Below, piece by piece: positions 62,911 to 64,000 of a stretch of DNA of 64,000 nt. The first letter of the stretch is position 1, and the number at the start of each line of letters is the position of its first letter. Under the pieces are notes generated by a model that searched no databases, had not been told where the DNA came from, and worked only from the letters and a program-made list of their open reading frames with translations. A program made the position numbers and the translations under genes. Source of the stretch: Bacillus sp. cl95 (GTDB lineage: Bacteria; Bacillota; Bacilli; Bacillales; Cytobacillaceae); contig NZ_FOYF01000001.1 of NCBI RefSeq assembly GCF_900115925.1, forward strand, positions 496,001 to 560,000, given 5' to 3'.

Positions 62911-64000
62911 TTGTCTCAATATGAAACACCGTTATTTAGCGGTCTATTAGCACATGCAGAAAAAAATCCAGTACAATTTCATATCCCTGGCCATAAAAAA
63001 GGCAGCGGTATTGATCCAGAATTCAGAGAATTTATCGGCGATAACGCCCTTTCCATAGACTTAATTAACATTGGGCCTTTGGATGACCTACACAGTCCAA
63101 AGGGGATTATTAAACAGGCGCAAGATTTGGCCGCCGAAGCTTTCGGTGCAGATCATACATTTTTCTCCGTTCAAGGTACAAGTGGTGCGATTATGACAAT
63201 GGTTATGGCGGTATGCGGACCTGGAGATAAGATCATTGTTCCGAGAAATGTTCATAAATCGGTAATGTCAGCAATTGTTTTTTCTGGAGCCGTCCCGGTT
63301 TTCATTCATCCTGATATTGATGAAGATCTTGGAATTTCTCATGGCATAACAACAGATGCTGTATCTAAAGCTCTTGAGCAGCACCCAGATGCAAAAGGTG
63401 TTCTTGTCATTAATCCTACTTACTTTGGCATTTCGGCTGATTTGAAGAAAATCGTTGAAATTGCTCATTCCTACAATGTACCGGTTTTAGTTGATGAGGC
63501 TCACGGCGTTCACATCCATTTCCATGAGGATCTACCTCTTTCAGCTATGCAAGCTGGTGCAGATTTGGCGGCTACAAGCGTTCATAAACTTGGTGGATCA
63601 ATGACTCAAAGTTCCATTCTAAATATGAAAGAAGGCTTAGTTTCTGCCAATCGAGTTCAAACGATATTAAGTATGCTAACAACAACTTCAACTTCTTATC
63701 TACTCTTAGCTTCACTAGATGTAGCACGTAAGAGACTTGCCACAGAAGGTCGTGAATTAGTCGATAAAACGATTAAATTGGCTCAATCGATCCGTAGAAG
63801 GATCAACGAAATCGATCATATCTCTTGTGTTGGAGAAGAAATCTTAGGGACGAAGGCGACTTTTGACTTTGATCCTACAAAATTAATCATTTCTGTAAAA
63901 GAATTAGGATTAAACGGATTCTATGTAGAAAAATGGCTAAGGGAAAAGCATAACATCGAGGTGGAAATGTCAGACTTGTATAACATCCTCTGCATCATCA
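62911..64000 (+). CDS. speA: Arginine decarboxylase SpeA, 5' part
   Basis: PLP-dependent Orn/Lys/Arg decarboxylase of the Bacillus SpeA type, making agmatine for polyamines. The visible 363 residues cover the PLP domain. They include HIPGHKKGSGIDPEFREFIG near 20, FFSVQGTSGAIMTMVMAVCG near 76, VLVDEAHGVHIHF near 193 and SVHKLGGSMTQSS near 224, whose Lys forms the internal aldimine. The start is TTG 62911 (TTGTCTCAATATGAAACACC), as in B. subtilis, with AAAGAGGTG ten bases upstream. The end lies outside the window. Confidence 0.95.
   Translation, partial: MSQYETPLFSGLLAHAEKNPVQFHIPGHKKGSGIDPEFREFIGDNALSIDLINIGPLDDLHSPKGIIKQAQDLAAEAFGADHTFFSVQGTSGAIMTMVMAVCGPGDKIIVPRNVHKSVMSAIVFSGAVPVFIHPDIDEDLGISHGITTDAVSKALEQHPDAKGVLVINPTYFGISADLKKIVEIAHSYNVPVLVDEAHGVHIHFHEDLPLSAMQAGADLAATSVHKLGGSMTQSSILNMKEGLVSANRVQTILSMLTTTSTSYLLLASLDVARKRLATEGRELVDKTIKLAQSIRRRINEIDHISCVGEEILGTKATFDFDPTKLIISVKELGLNGFYVEKWLREKHNIEVEMSDLYNILCII

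Overview
The window is chromosomal core DNA of a low-G+C, endospore-forming Bacillaceae species (Bacillus in the broad sense; a Peribacillus-like lineage is a guess). Gene content and order follow the B. subtilis speA-yla-cta-ylb-dcw region closely. Many genes are sporulation genes (spoVD, spoVE, gerR, ylbD, ylbJ). Shine-Dalgarno sequences are strong, TTG and GTG starts are common, and the terminators are of the usual Firmicute type. No rRNA, tRNA, prophage, transposase gene or CRISPR array was seen.

Layout, left to right. (1) 1-14.6 kb, minus strand: division and cell-wall (dcw) cluster, transcribed mraZ-rsmH-ftsL-pbpB-spoVD-murE-mraY-murD-spoVE, a terminator, then murG-murB-divIB. (2) 14.7-17.8 kb: bshC, a DUF3397 gene and panE. 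(3) 18.3-24.2 kb: a three-gene biotin-dependent acyl-CoA carboxylase operon with a CcpA-like cre site, then ylbP, gerR (ylbO) and an enoyl-CoA hydratase. (4) 24.3-39.5 kb: rpmF and the ylb series (ylbN, M, L, K, J, coaD, rsmD, G, F, E, D, C, B, A) with extra hypothetical genes and, between ylbG and rsmD, a small RNA that looks like CsfG with a sigma-F-type promoter. (5) 40-50.7 kb: an AI-2E/YtvI-type permease, an Eis-like acetyltransferase and the heme A/caa3 oxidase block ctaM, ctaG, ctaF, ctaE, ctaD, ctaC, ctaB and divergent ctaA. (6) 50.8-64 kb: ftsW, ylaN, ylaL, ylaK (phoH-type), ylaJ, a PNPOx-type gene, ylaI, ylaH, typA, ylaF, suhB, yktB, yktA, a nitronate monooxygenase-type gene and the 5' part of speA.

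Functionally the window joins peptidoglycan precursor synthesis (murE, mraY, murD, murG, murB), septal and spore peptidoglycan polymerisation (pbpB, spoVD, spoVE, ftsW), divisome scaffolding (ftsL, divIB), bacillithiol, pantothenate and CoA synthesis (bshC, panE, coaD), acyl-CoA carboxylation and aerobic respiration (cta genes).

The main non-coding novelty is two families of short inverted-repeat elements. Family A is about 270-300 bp and visibly G+C-richer than its surroundings, ending in GGCT(A/C)TGTTAA. Family B is about 150-185 bp, ending in AGGCTSTTTTCG. They lie between genes, once inside the carboxylase operon and once as a small scar where pycA would be expected between ftsW and ctaA. 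Other sequence-level observations are a 10-bp inverted repeat with the spoVD Shine-Dalgarno in its loop and 10-bp-periodic MraZ boxes. No wholly new multi-gene system was found.
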